Origin: Shewanella marisflavi
GTDB taxonomy: Bacteria; Pseudomonadota; Gammaproteobacteria; Enterobacterales; Shewanellaceae
Direction: 5' to 3'
Assembly: GCF_023283925.1 (NCBI RefSeq)
Contig: NZ_JAKIKX010000006.1
Coordinates: forward strand, 124,001 to 188,000
DNA length: 64,000 nt
Below the pieces are notes generated by a model. The model was given only the letters and a program-made list of their open reading frames with translations. It ran no database searches and was not told the DNA's origin. Position 1 is the stretch's first letter. Every line of letters starts with the position of its first letter. Made by a program: the position numbers and the translations under genes. Below, in pieces: positions 8,483 through 16,764 of this stretch.

Positions 8483-9703
8483 TTAATGCCCAATTGCCCC
8501 CAAATGTTGTATCAAATAGATCCTCATCTCGGTTGGCGTCTGGCTGACCCAGAACCCTCCAACAAAGGCGATAAGCGGGATCATAAACAGCAGCAGTAAC
8601 AGCATGATGGTCAGGCCGCGGCCCGACAGCGTAACGCCATTGCGGCTGCTTAGCTGCAATGCCTGTTTCTTGGGACAGGCGGAGACGCAGCGCATACAGG
8701 CCTGGCATTCGTCCGAGCGCACCGTATGTATCTCATGCACCTTGATGTTGGCCGGGCAGGCGCGGGTGCACTTGTCGCAGTTCATCCCCTTGGTCTCGAT
8801 AAGGCAGTGTTGGGTGCTGCGGCGGATCTTAAAGGGGCTTAAGAAGCTGGTTAGGCCGAGCAGGGCGCCATAGGGACAGATATAACGGCAAAAGCCCTGA
8901 CGACGCCAGGCTGCCAGCAGTAAAATCACACCGAAACAGGCCAGAGTGATAAGGCCTGGGGTGATAAAGAAGAGTGCCATCTTAAGATCGGCAATCTTGT
9001 GATAATTCCCCTCCAGGTAGTGGGGAATACTCTGTGTCGGCATGCCGAGCACGATATAGAGCAGGCCGCCAAGCAGCAGATATTTGAGCATGCGCAGCGG
9101 CCAGTCGAGCCAGGCGGGCGGCAATAGTTCACGCTTGATGAAACGTTTTCTTAGTTTATAAAGGTACTCTCCGGCGAGTCCTAACGGGCAGGCCCAGCCG
9201 CAAAAAGCGCGTTTACATAGCACACCTGTGAGTATCACCACTGTCAGCATCACGGCTGCGGCTGGGTGGTTTTGATCCCATATGCCAAGGCTGATGATCG
9301 CCTTGAGTTCAATCGCGCCTGCTATGGGCAGAAAGGCGTCGCCCACGTCGGGTCGCATCAGGTAGGGAGTGACGCCAAGCTTTAGCATCACGGCGTTGGC
9401 GGTAAATTGAATGCCAACCAACAGCATGGAAAGCGCCAACAGGTGCTGCACCATCTGGCGAGTCTCATTGACCCGGGTCTCGCCTTTGGTCAGTGCAGGC
9501 CGAAACCGATAGGCAAGGGCTAACAGGCCGGCAGCGATTGCCAAGGCGATAAACAGCGGCCAATAGAGGGTTGATAGCCCGGCGCCCAGTAAGGCTGCAC
9601 CGCTGATGACAGCGCCCCAGCGTTTGCCGCTCCAGTAGAGCAGACTGCAGGTATAGAGAAGGGCCAAGGTTAACGTCAGAGATTCAATAAAGCTCATAGC
9701 CAA
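8483..9703 (-). CDS. NapH/YccM-like polyferredoxin membrane protein (4Fe-4S)
   Basis: A 406-residue inner-membrane electron-transfer protein. Several membrane helices precede and separate four cysteine clusters: CGWACP (about 169-174), CRYICP (about 274-279), CDKCTRACP (about 309-317) and CQACMRCVSACP (about 333-344). The first two are CxxxCP motifs at helix ends, as in NapH/MauN/NosR-type proteins; the last two form a bacterioferredoxin-like pair of 4Fe-4S sites. A final helix closes the protein. The family passes electrons from quinol to periplasmic partners. No reductase gene lies next to it, so the partner is unknown. Start: ATG at 9703, with an internal ATG at 9697 as alternative. Confidence 0.85.
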   Translation of the reverse strand: MAMSFIESLTLTLALLYTCSLLYWSGKRWGAVISGAALLGAGLSTLYWPLFIALAIAAGLLALAYRFRPALTKGETRVNETRQMVQHLLALSMLLVGIQFTANAVMLKLGVTPYLMRPDVGDAFLPIAGAIELKAIISLGIWDQNHPAAAVMLTVVILTGVLCKRAFCGWACPLGLAGEYLYKLRKRFIKRELLPPAWLDWPLRMLKYLLLGGLLYIVLGMPTQSIPHYLEGNYHKIADLKMALFFITPGLITLACFGVILLLAAWRRQGFCRYICPYGALLGLTSFLSPFKIRRSTQHCLIETKGMNCDKCTRACPANIKVHEIHTVRSDECQACMRCVSACPKKQALQLSSRNGVTLSGRGLTIMLLLLLFMIPLIAFVGGFWVSQTPTEMRIYLIQHLGAIGH

Positions 9704-9850
9704 AAGCCAGTAAAAGTTGCGATAACCATGAGAGTCTGGGTCGGGCTAAAGAGTTCTGACAAGCTGTCACATGTGTGCGCTGCTTCGCTAAAAAACGTTA
9801 ATTTTGTTGAATTTAGGTGATCTTTGTCGCGACGGGACGAGGATAGTAAA

Positions 9851-9872
9851 AGCCCTAATCAAGGTTAGGGCT
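9851..9872 (-). terminator. Terminator of the DUF2959 gene
   Basis: Arms AGCCCTAA / TTAGGGCT with a 6-base loop; on the minus strand the stem runs into TTTTA. It lies 8 bases beyond the DUF2959 stop. Confidence 0.75.
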
Positions 9873-9880
9873 ATCAATGA

Positions 9881-10531
9881 TTACTGGTTGCCTTCCATCG
9901 ATTGGATAAAGCGGTTGGACTCGGCAATCGATTTGTTCATCTCTTTGATCAGGCTTGAGATATCAGTTTGCAGGCTGGCAAACTCGCCCTTGATGGCGCC
10001 TATGGCCTGGGCGTTGAGGTTATGCTTGAGATAGAGCATGTTGTCTTTCATAGCCGTCAGGATAGGTGGCATCTTGCTTTCGGCGCGGCGCATGGTGCGG
10101 ATCAATTGCTCGTAAGAGCGGCGGGTGTCACGCAGCTTGGTTTCGCTGTTGCGGCGCAGACTGGCCTTGCTGATCTCACCGATTTCTGCCTGCCATTCGT
10201 CAAACAATGCCTCGGCAACATCTTCGACCTTGTCGATACGGCTGCTGACTTCGTCGGCGGCTTCCTGGGAAGACTCATACTCGTCTCTGGCCTTCTCGTA
10301 GGCGCTCTGTAGATCGCCACCATCGTGGTTCAGCAGTGCCTGCATCTCTTCCAGCGCCGAGCTAAATTGCTGCTGAGCCTCTTCCTGGGATTCTTTGGCA
10401 TCATTTACGCGATCCACCATGATGTCGCGCTTATGGTAGCCCACCTTTTCCATGGCGCCATAGTAGGCGCTCTGGCAACCGCTAAGCATGATGATGGCGC
10501 CGAGGGCCGTTGCTGATAGTAGATTTCTCAT
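9881..10531 (-). CDS. DUF2959 lipoprotein
   Basis: A 216-residue exported lipoprotein. The signal ends in the lipobox LSGC (Cys19), and the next residue, Gln, favours outer-membrane sorting. The rest is almost all charged helix with heptad patterns (about residues 38-115 and 175-212), consistent with coiled coil. The pattern AYYGAMEKVGYHKRDIMVDRV after the lipobox is typical of the DUF2959 family. The family has no established function. Start is the ATG at 10531, preceded by AAAGGAAA. It is followed by a terminator and preceded by the small membrane protein at 10545; both may be one transcript (13-base gap). Confidence 0.85.
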   Translation of the reverse strand: MRNLLSATALGAIIMLSGCQSAYYGAMEKVGYHKRDIMVDRVNDAKESQEEAQQQFSSALEEMQALLNHDGGDLQSAYEKARDEYESSQEAADEVSSRIDKVEDVAEALFDEWQAEIGEISKASLRRNSETKLRDTRRSYEQLIRTMRRAESKMPPILTAMKDNMLYLKHNLNAQAIGAIKGEFASLQTDISSLIKEMNKSIAESNRFIQSMEGNQ

Positions 10532-10544
10532 CCTGACATTTCCT

Positions 10545-10775
10545 TTAATAGGGTTGATCGGCCTTAAATTTCGCGGCGTCTATAATGCTCCACAGGTGAG
10601 CAATACCGCCTATGATGGCCGGGACGATCAACCACCACAGGGCATAGCCCACTATGGTCACGACACAAAACAGGAGTGCCGCCAGGATGCGTCCTTGTAC
10701 TAATTGGCCCAGGCCAGGGAAAAAGAAACTTGCGATGGCGGCAATCACATTGCCTGCCGAACCTTGTTGGGACAT
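10545..10775 (-). CDS. Small membrane protein, unknown function
   Basis: A 76-residue protein with a first hydrophobic stretch (about 9-24, AAIASFFFPGLGQLVQGR) and a long one or two helices (about 30-60). The pattern FFFPGLGQLVQGR resembles the start of TM2-type and similar small membrane families, but I cannot place it firmly. Start is the ATG at 10775, preceded by AAGGAAG. It lies 13 bases upstream of the DUF2959 lipoprotein gene, so the two are probably co-transcribed. Confidence 0.7.
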   Translation of the reverse strand: MSQQGSAGNVIAAIASFFFPGLGQLVQGRILAALLFCVVTIVGYALWWLIVPAIIGGIAHLWSIIDAAKFKADQPY

Positions 10776-10870
10776 CTATTTCTTCCTTACACTTGTATCT
10801 AGTGTCTTTAAACTTGTAATCTTATTGTACCAAGATACGCAGTTAACCCTACTTGAATCAAGAGAATAAC

Positions 10871-11785
10871 GTGATAAATAGAATAGATGTGAGCTTGCTT
10901 CGTTCGATTGTGCTGGGTATCTGGCAATTCATGATACATCTAAAACAGCGTGTCGCGGAAGATCAGATAAATATGCGGGCGGGCCACCTGGCCTATGTCA
11001 CGCTGTTGTCTCTGGTGCCCATGGTGGCGGTGACCATGTCTATGTTGTCGGCGTTTCCTGTCTTCAAAGGAATTCGGGTCCATATCGAGACCTTTATCTA
11101 CGAAAATTTTATCCCCTCTGCCGGCGACAGCGTGCAGATGTATATCAATGAGTTTGTCGCTAACGCCTCTAAGGGCACGGCCGTGGGTATCGGTGCTCTG
11201 GTGGTGGTGGCGATTCTGTTGATCTCCAATATCGACAAGTCCCTCAATGGCATCTGGCGCACCACAGAGCAGCGCTCTTTTGTGGTCTCCTTCTCTATGT
11301 ATTGGATGGTGTTGACCTTGGGGCCTGTGTTGATGGGGGCCAGCCTGGTGGCCACCTCCTATGTGGTCTCACTTAAGGTGTTTAATGGCACAGATCTCAG
11401 CGGTGTGGTGCCTATCTTGGTGGAGCGCCTGCCCATGTTCTTCTCGGTCGCCACCTTCCTATTGATCTACATGGTGGTACCCAATACCAAGGTGAAGTTC
11501 TTCCATGCACTGCTGGGTGCCATAGTGGCGGCCTTGTTATTTGAACTCGGCAAGAAGGGCTTCGCTCTGTATCTCACCGAGTTTCCAGCCTATGAGGCTA
11601 TCTACGGCGCCCTGGCGACCATTCCTATCTTATTTGTCTGGGTTTATCTCTCCTGGCTCATCGTTTTGATCGGCGCCGAGATCACTGCCGCCATGCCAGA
11701 GTATCTGGATAAGCGCCTGATGGATTTGGTGAACAAGGAGCTGACAGATGAGTCTGACGATCACTTCGACGAGCAGAAAAGGTGA
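10871..11785 (+). CDS. YihY-family inner-membrane protein
   Basis: A roughly 304-residue protein of the YihY/BrkB family (UPF0761) with about six membrane helices. It has the family N-terminus [19 protein letters not shown] and the later signature [20 protein letters not shown]. The family was once called ribonuclease BN by mistake; its real role is unknown. A GTG at 10871 has AAGAG six bases upstream and is preferred to the TTG at 10853 in the same frame. The stop overlaps the GTG start of the downstream peptidase gene by four bases (GTGA), which implies translational coupling. Confidence 0.85.
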   Translation: MINRIDVSLLRSIVLGIWQFMIHLKQRVAEDQINMRAGHLAYVTLLSLVPMVAVTMSMLSAFPVFKGIRVHIETFIYENFIPSAGDSVQMYINEFVANASKGTAVGIGALVVVAILLISNIDKSLNGIWRTTEQRSFVVSFSMYWMVLTLGPVLMGASLVATSYVVSLKVFNGTDLSGVVPILVERLPMFFSVATFLLIYMVVPNTKVKFFHALLGAIVAALLFELGKKGFALYLTEFPAYEAIYGALATIPILFVWVYLSWLIVLIGAEITAAMPEYLDKRLMDLVNKELTDESDDHFDEQKR

Positions 11786-12732
11786 GTCCGGCGAAGTCAC
11801 ATCCGCTGATCCGTCAGGATTGGCTCGATGTTGGCGAGGGGCACCAGCTGTTTCTGGCGCAATATGGTGATCCTCAGGGGATCCCTGTGCTCTATCTTCA
11901 CGGTGGTCCGGGGGCGGGCTGCAATCCTCAAGAGCTTAAGCTGTTTATCGACCGGGGCTTTCATATCTATCTGCTGGATCAGCGTGCGGCGGGGCGCTCT
12001 AAGCCCTGCGGCGAAGTGGCCAATAATGATTTTCCCAGCCTGGTCAAAGATATCGAGCGTGTGCGTCACTGGGCCGGCGTCGAAGCCTGGTGTCTGCTCG
12101 GTGGTTCCTTTGGTGCGACCCTAGGCTACCTCTATAGCTGTGTCTATCCCCACCGGGTGCTGTCGCAGATCTATTGGGGCATGTTTATTCCCTCTGCCGA
12201 GGGGATGGAGTGGCTCTACGGACGGGGGGGCGCGGCGCAGATCTTCTCGACTCAATATCAGCAGTTTTCGGCTGGACAGGGGGAGTCTCTCCAGCAGCTA
12301 TTTAACCATTTTGAGGAGGGCCTGAATCAGGTCGATGCCGAAGTTCGCCGCGCCTTTGTGCGCCGTTGGTTGAGCTGGGAACTGTCGCTGGCGATACCTG
12401 GCTTAGAGTTGAGTGAGGCCTTGGTGGAGCAGGGCAGTGTGCTGGCCCGCCTGGAGCTACATTTTGCCCGCCACGACTATTTTGGCGGGTATCAGTTGAT
12501 GAAACGGGTCGGCGCCGACCTGATCTGTCCGACCATCATTTTGCAGGGGGAACTTGACTGGGTTTGCCCTCAGCGTCTGGTGGATGAATATTTACAGGCC
12601 TATGGCCCTAAATTATTAAGGTCTCGCCTGGTGAAAGGGGGTTATCATACTCTGGCCGACACGCGCATGTGCCAGGCGGTTGCCGAGGCGGTGACACAGA
12701 TGGGGCGTTATCTGGCGAGCGGCCGTTCGTAA
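11782..12732 (+). CDS. pip: Prolyl aminopeptidase (proline iminopeptidase)
   Basis: A 316-residue cytoplasmic alpha/beta-hydrolase that removes N-terminal proline from peptides. It shows the oxyanion-hole motif HGGPGAGC (40-47), the DQR(A)AGRS motif (66-73), and the nucleophile elbow GGSFGATLG, with Ser109 as nucleophile. The acid is in [10 protein letters not shown] and the His in GGYHTLAD. These are the hallmarks of the S33 proline iminopeptidases; family length is about 315-330. The GTG start overlaps the YihY stop by four bases. Other S33 peptidases remain possible, but the motifs fit PIP best. Confidence 0.88.
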   Translation: MSPAKSHPLIRQDWLDVGEGHQLFLAQYGDPQGIPVLYLHGGPGAGCNPQELKLFIDRGFHIYLLDQRAAGRSKPCGEVANNDFPSLVKDIERVRHWAGVEAWCLLGGSFGATLGYLYSCVYPHRVLSQIYWGMFIPSAEGMEWLYGRGGAAQIFSTQYQQFSAGQGESLQQLFNHFEEGLNQVDAEVRRAFVRRWLSWELSLAIPGLELSEALVEQGSVLARLELHFARHDYFGGYQLMKRVGADLICPTIILQGELDWVCPQRLVDEYLQAYGPKLLRSRLVKGGYHTLADTRMCQAVAEAVTQMGRYLASGRS

Positions 12733-12794
12733 GGGAAGTATGTCGATACAGCTAGCTAATCACAATAATATTAAGAGTCTAAGGAAGTAGAATA

Positions 12795-13334
12795 ATGAAA
12801 AAAACCGTAGTCGCCATCATGGCGCTTTTGATGTGTGGCACTGGATTGGCAAATGAACGCACGCCACAACCCGTGCCAGAGCGCGTCTATTTTAGTGGCA
12901 TGAGCAATGATCTGGCGGCCGACGCTTTGTTGGTATCACTGATCAATAAGAACTATCTGGCGAAAAAGGTTGGCCCTAACCGCATTGGGGTGCAGTTGGG
13001 GGAGCATCAGTTTGTATTGCAGCCTAGTTTAAATCCTGAGGGAATAGACCGTATTCTTGCTAGTCGCTTCTATGCGGTTAGTCCTAAGTTAATCGGCACC
13101 AAAGAGTTGATGCTGCTCATTGGCACCTTGAACGATAAGCTCAATTTCGCCAAGTTCACCCTGAGGGAAGAGGGCAAGGTGATTCAGGTGCAGGGCGCGG
13201 CGACCTTTGTCGATACCCTAGAGCTGGAAGAGCTGCGTCGTTTTCTGATCTGGATTGACGATGCCTTGGTGCGCGTGGGTGAGGCGCTGCCCAATACCAC
13301 GGAACATATGATTAAACCTATCCCAGTGATGTAA
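12795..13334 (+). CDS. Exported YbjN-like protein, unknown function
   Basis: A 179-residue protein with a signal peptide (MKKTVVAIMALLMCGTGLA, cleaved about 19). The mature domain has the alternating pattern of the YbjN / type III secretion chaperone-like fold (strand YFSGM, then helix AADALLVSLINK, then strands and a C-terminal helix LEELRRFLIWIDDALVRVGEAL). This is a fold-level guess, not a family match. Start is the ATG at 12795, preceded by AAGGAAG. It lies 62 bases after pip and 30 before dtd, so it may belong to the same transcript. Confidence 0.7.
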   Translation: MKKTVVAIMALLMCGTGLANERTPQPVPERVYFSGMSNDLAADALLVSLINKNYLAKKVGPNRIGVQLGEHQFVLQPSLNPEGIDRILASRFYAVSPKLIGTKELMLLIGTLNDKLNFAKFTLREEGKVIQVQGAATFVDTLELEELRRFLIWIDDALVRVGEALPNTTEHMIKPIPVM

Positions 13335-13364
13335 CCAGAATAAGTAACAGGAGTCGGTAAGGGA

Positions 13365-13802
13365 GTGATAGCGTTAATTCAACGGGTCAAGCAGGCCAGT
13401 GTCGATGTGGATGGCCATACCATAGGCGCCATAGACAAGGGCCTATTGGTATTGCTGGGCGTCGAGCGGGAAGACGATCTGGTGAAGATGGAAAAATTAG
13501 CCAACAAGGTAATGAGCTACCGCGTGTTTAGCGATGAAGCTGGCAAGATGAATCTTAACCTTAAGCAGGTACAGGGCAGTTTGTTAGTGGTGTCTCAGTT
13601 TACTTTGGCAGCCGATACCGGCCGAGGTCTTCGTCCCAGCTTTTCGGGGGCCGGAACGCCTGAGCAGGCGAGGCAGCTTTATCAGGCCTTCGTCGATTAC
13701 TGCGCCGCCCAAGGCGTGCCTGTGCAAACCGGGGAATTTGCCGCCGACATGCAGGTTAGCCTGGTCAATGATGGCCCGGTCACCTTTAATCTGCAGGTAT
13801 GA
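13365..13802 (+). CDS. dtd: D-aminoacyl-tRNA deacylase
   Basis: A 145-residue enzyme that hydrolyses D-aminoacyl-tRNA (and Gly-tRNA-Ala), a proofreading role in translation. It carries the two family motifs of the dimeric active site: SQFTLAADT (about residues 78-86) and the cross-subunit Gly-Pro motif in NDGPVTF (about 137-143). Length equals the E. coli enzyme. The start is GTG at 13365 with GGAGTCGGTAAGGGA upstream. Its stop overlaps the thioesterase gene by four bases (ATGA). Confidence 0.95.
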   Translation: MIALIQRVKQASVDVDGHTIGAIDKGLLVLLGVEREDDLVKMEKLANKVMSYRVFSDEAGKMNLNLKQVQGSLLVVSQFTLAADTGRGLRPSFSGAGTPEQARQLYQAFVDYCAAQGVPVQTGEFAADMQVSLVNDGPVTFNLQV

Positions 13803-14257
13803 GCATGGCGCCGCAGATGGAGGATTTACTTAGGGAACTTGGAAGCACCTGGCATAAGACGATTCCGGTGAGCGCGTTTATGCAGATAGCCCCAGAGAAT
13901 TATCAAGCTCAGACGCTGACAGTCAGTGCCCCCTTGGCACCTAACATCAACCTGCATCACACCATGTTTGCCGGTAGCATCTACACCCTGATGACACTGA
14001 CAGGCTGGGGCATGGTATGGCTGCAGCAGAGATTGGCCGGTGTTGAGGGTGACATAGTATTAGGTAAGGCGGATATTCGTTATCTCGCCCCCGTGGGGCA
14101 AGCACCTCAGGCCAGAGTCAGTTGGCCTGGTGGCGACCTCTCTGCGCTGGGGTCGGGTAAGCGTGCTAAGGTCACCTTGAGTGTGGAGCTCTACTGCGAC
14201 GAGCAGTGCTGCGCTCAGTTTGAAGGCACCTATGTGAGCCTGCCGAAAGCGGATTAG
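13799..14257 (+). CDS. YiiD-C-type hotdog thioesterase
   Basis: A 152-residue protein with a single hotdog fold resembling the C-terminal thioesterase domain of YiiD. Key stretch: [30 protein letters not shown] (about 42-71), where N-x-H-x-T-x-F-A-G-S is the family pattern. In E. coli-like YiiD this domain follows a GNAT domain; here it stands alone. The substrate is probably an acyl-CoA or acyl-ACP but cannot be named. The ATG start overlaps the dtd stop, indicating coupled translation. Confidence 0.8.
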   Translation: MSMAPQMEDLLRELGSTWHKTIPVSAFMQIAPENYQAQTLTVSAPLAPNINLHHTMFAGSIYTLMTLTGWGMVWLQQRLAGVEGDIVLGKADIRYLAPVGQAPQARVSWPGGDLSALGSGKRAKVTLSVELYCDEQCCAQFEGTYVSLPKAD

Positions 14258-14300
14258 AGCCTAAGCGGTTCTGTTAATCAGCTTCTTCTCTCGAGCCCTT

Positions 14301-14670
14301 TTAGACCCTCTTTGGTTTGTGGGATGGGTCTCTGGGGTAAATACGCTGATTGCCATGGAGGGGGGGAATGCCGAAAAATGTCGGGAACATTTTTGGCCCT
14401 GTACAAATCCCCTCTTAGACCCTCTTTGGTTTGTGGTATGGGTCTCCGGGGTAAATACGCTGACTGCCATGGAGGGGGGAATGCCAAAAAATGCCGGGAA
14501 CATTTTTGGCCCTGTATAAATCCCCTCTTAGGCCATCTTGGGGTTGTGGGATAAATACGCTGACTGCCATGGAGGGTTGGAATGCCGAAAAATGTCGGGA
14601 ATATTTTTGGCCCTGTATAAATCCCCTCTTAGGCCATTCATGGCCTCCGGGGATAAATACATCCCTGTAC
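14301..14670. repeat. Tandem repeat, 3 full units of 101-114 bp plus a partial fourth
   Basis: Units start at TTAGACC/TTAGGCC: 14301-14414, 14415-14527, 14528-14628, and a truncated 14629-14670. Each full unit contains GGTAAATACGCTGA or GATAAATACGCTGA, then TGCCATGGAGGG, a hairpin, and GGCCCTGTAcAAATCCCCTC. In unit 1 the hairpin is perfect: AAAAATGT (14374-14381) / ACATTTTT (14387-14394). Units 1 and 2 are nearly identical; unit 3 has lost about 12 bp. Confidence 0.9.
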
Positions 14671-14699
14671 AAAAAAAGCCTCACACTGTGAGGCTTTTT
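14671..14699. terminator. Bidirectional intrinsic terminator
   Basis: AAAAAAAGCCTCACA / TGTGAGGCTTTTT: a strong GC stem with A-run before and T-run after, so it can end transcripts from both sides. It serves cymA (minus) and anything reading through from the thioesterase gene (plus). Confidence 0.85.
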
Positions 14700-14730
14700 C
14701 TTTAAGAGTCACCCAAGGGTGAGCTGATTC

Positions 14731-15294
14731 TTATCCCTTAGGATAAGGGTGTGCAACGCCTTTGTGGCAGTCAACACAGGTCTTACGCTTATCAGCTTCT
14801 TTCTTGAAGTTGTTAGCGTGCATTCTCTTAGCCATCTTCTTCATGGTTTCAGGCTGGTTCTCGTAGATACGAGTATGACAGTGTTGGCAGTTAGCGCTGT
14901 CGTTAGCACGGAAATATTTAAGTGCCAGGTCAGCTTGCTCTTTACGGTTCTCATCCAACCACTCTTGCGTGTTGAAGCCGTCGATAGTGAGGAAACCATA
15001 GAGATCTTTAGATACGATGATCTTCTTGATCAGGTAGTCAACAGGACCGTGTGGTAAGTGACAGTCTTGACACTGAACGGTAACACCAGCACTTCCGCCG
15101 CCGTGAGCCGACGCCAACACTTCATCTTTCAGAGAGTGATTGCTGTGGCAAGACATACAGAATTCATCTGTACTGGTTGCATGTAAAGTTTGTTGTGTTG
15201 CAAAGTAGCCCACAACGCCGACAACAATACCTACCACAAGCAGGGCAAATATTGAGTATTTCGCGCTAGGTTTGAATAGTGCACGCCAGTTCAT
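14731..15294 (-). CDS. cymA: Tetrahaem quinol dehydrogenase CymA (NapC/NirT family)
   Basis: A 187-residue protein: short cytoplasmic tail, one membrane anchor (about residues 14-33), then a periplasmic domain with four c-type haem sites CMSCH (46-50), CQDCH (75-79), CQHCH (136-140) and CVDCH (173-177). CymA takes electrons from menaquinol and hands them to periplasmic reductases and the metal-reducing outer-membrane conduit in Shewanella. The sequence from MNWRALFKPSAKYS to KGVAHPYPKG closely follows S. oneidensis CymA as I recall it, at identical length. Start: the ATG at 15294 with GGAG eight bases upstream, not the GTG one codon earlier. Monocistronic, ended by the terminator at 14671. 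Confidence 0.96.
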   Translation of the reverse strand: MNWRALFKPSAKYSIFALLVVGIVVGVVGYFATQQTLHATSTDEFCMSCHSNHSLKDEVLASAHGGGSAGVTVQCQDCHLPHGPVDYLIKKIIVSKDLYGFLTIDGFNTQEWLDENRKEQADLALKYFRANDSANCQHCHTRIYENQPETMKKMAKRMHANNFKKEADKRKTCVDCHKGVAHPYPKG

Positions 15295-15648
15295 CACTCT
15301 ATCTCCAAAATAATACGTATATTTATATCTATTATATTTGATGCATCTCTGTAGCTGAGAGTATAACCAGAAGAAGGCTATTGATCTGGCTTTAAAACCG
15401 TAAAATGAGAGCTAGCTCTAACTCTATCTTACATAAGCAAGATTTTCTCAAATTGCTCATAATATATGCGCAATGACTAAAGTTATAGTAAAGGGTGTTA
15501 GATGACAAGTTTGTCATCACTTTTGCTACTGGGTAATGATTTTGTTGATATTTTCAGCATATTATTCAGGGCTAATATGACAACTGTTCGCACTAATTAA
15601 AAATATTTTGCATTGAAAGGAACCTTTTTCTCTGTCGCCCGGTCTATC
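15295..15648. other. Divergent control region between cymA and the copper-efflux island
   Basis: About 350 AT-rich bases. It should hold the cymA promoter (minus) and the promoter of the metal island (plus). The clear signal is the palindrome at 15501-15518. A partial copy of its left half (TGACAA, 15578-15583) lies nearer the first gene. No CRP site with the standard TGTGA-N6-TCACA spacing was seen. Confidence 0.6.
15501..15518. promoter_or_regulatory. CusR/CopR-type copper-response box
   Basis: GATGACAAGTTTGTCATC is a perfect palindrome with 8-bp arms and a 2-base centre. It contains ATGACAA-NN-TTGTCAT, the core of the site known for the E. coli copper-sensing response regulator CusR. It lies about 140 bases upstream of the first gene of an island that ends in cusBA. 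A possible -10 (TATTAT, 15560-15565) is placed about 50 bases downstream of the box centre, reasonable for activation. No response-regulator gene is in the window. Confidence 0.7.
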
Positions 15649-16104
15649 ATGGTAACTATCACTTATTTGGTTTCCCTTTTTATCTCTATGACACGCATCT
15701 TAGGCAAGTTGGTTTTGATCATAGCGCTTCTGGGTCAGTTTATTCTGACGCCAGCGATGGCTATGCCCAGTGCCTTGGTTGCTACTATGCACAGTGGTCA
15801 AATGAGCGGTCATATGCAGATGACACAGACAGAGATGCCATCTCAAAACGAGTTAGGCAGGGTGATGTCTCATCAGGGGGAGCCCTGTCAAATGAGTGGT
15901 GTTAGTCAACTGGTGGATTGTGAAGCCCTGTGCGCCGCCATCGGTCCCGGTGATTGCGTGTCACACTGCACCTCGATACTGGGAGCGCTGGACGCCTCGG
16001 TACCATCTCTGGCGGTACCAGATCATTCTGGTCCTATTGTTACCTCTGCTTGGTCGCTACAGACGGCCGAGCTTACCCCCTTATCACCCCCTCCCATAGG
16101 CTAA
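15649..16104 (+). CDS. Small exported Met/Cys/His-rich protein of the copper island
   Basis: About 151 residues in this frame; family not recognised. A hydrophobic signal-like segment (TRILGKLVLIIALLGQFILTPAMA) is followed by a Met/His-rich stretch (MHSGQMSGHMQMTQTEMP) and then five cysteines spaced CQMSG..VDCEALCAAIGPGDCVSHC. Met- and Cys-rich periplasmic segments are common in copper-handling proteins. The start is unsure: ATG 15649, ATG 15688 (clean signal peptide) or TTG 15613; none has a good ribosome site. First gene after the copper-response box. Confidence 0.6.
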   Translation: MVTITYLVSLFISMTRILGKLVLIIALLGQFILTPAMAMPSALVATMHSGQMSGHMQMTQTEMPSQNELGRVMSHQGEPCQMSGVSQLVDCEALCAAIGPGDCVSHCTSILGALDASVPSLAVPDHSGPIVTSAWSLQTAELTPLSPPPIG

Positions 16105-16221
16105 TGCTTCGTTCTTAACTCGCGTAATACGTACGAACATTAATCCGCCGCGCCGCTAAAGAGCCTTGCGTGGCCAAGCATTCAGCTAAATTGTCAGGTG
16201 AACACCTGATGGGAGTTAATC

Positions 16222-16659
16222 ATGAAAACACGTCATTTTGTTAGCAGCCTTTTTGCCTCGGCCTTGACCCTTTTTGTCGCCAATGTTGCCAGTGCGGCCA
16301 CTCTTACCTTGCCTAGTGAGTTAGAGGTGCAAGGCAGCGAAGTGAAACTGGTTCAGCAACATAAGGTATTATCCTTAGATTCCGGTAAGCAACTTGTCGA
16401 GGTAGTCTATCGCGACCTGTTTGCCGATAACGCCGATGATTCCGGTGCCTGGATCACCTCAGCACCTCTCTATTTAACCTTAGATGTCCGTAGAGACGAT
16501 GCTTATCGACTGGTGCTGCCTGAGATAGTCACTCAGCAGGACGCCGAAACCTTTATCCGCATGCCCAAGGCGCTTCTGACGTCCGAAGGTGGGCAGCAAC
16601 AGCAGCTTACCCTGATGAATCATCAGCAGCTGATGGAAAAGATCTTGCTGGAGAAGTAG
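16222..16659 (+). CDS. DUF2057 (YccT-like) exported protein
   Basis: A 145-residue protein with a signal peptide (cleaved after ASA, about residue 25: VANVASA-ATL). The mature part begins TLTLPSELEV and contains the DUF2057 pattern KQLVEVVYRDLF near residue 58 and TLDV further on. E. coli YccT of this family has been reported to restrain curli assembly; whether that applies here is unknown. Start is the ATG at 16222 with GGGAG upstream. It sits between two Cys-rich small proteins of the metal island, which may mean only co-transcription. Confidence 0.8.
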   Translation: MKTRHFVSSLFASALTLFVANVASAATLTLPSELEVQGSEVKLVQQHKVLSLDSGKQLVEVVYRDLFADNADDSGAWITSAPLYLTLDVRRDDAYRLVLPEIVTQQDAETFIRMPKALLTSEGGQQQQLTLMNHQQLMEKILLEK

Positions 16660-16764
16660 TCGCGTCGAGGAAAGGCAGCCTTGAAATGTTGGAAATGTGA
16701 GTTTTATCAAGGCCAAATTTCGAGATCGTGATAGACTTGGAACATCTCATTATAGGGTTACACC

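Larger units (their letters stand above)
14258..14730. other. Intergenic repeat region between thioesterase and cymA genes
   Basis: 473 bases between two convergent genes. It is filled by three complete and one partial copy of a roughly 100-114-bp tandem repeat (14301-14670) and a bidirectional terminator (14671-14699). The open frames seen across the repeats share no domain and follow the repeat period, so none is called as a gene. Confidence 0.75.

Noticed and set aside
8350..8599. Two overlapping short frames in the repeat region before the polyferredoxin gene
   Set aside because: No ribosome site, no hydrophobic or domain pattern; they follow repeats and run into the antisense of a real gene.
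14261..14691. Several 66-89-codon frames over the 14.3-14.7 kb repeat
   Set aside because: They exist on both strands and in several frames, follow the repeat period and share no protein feature.
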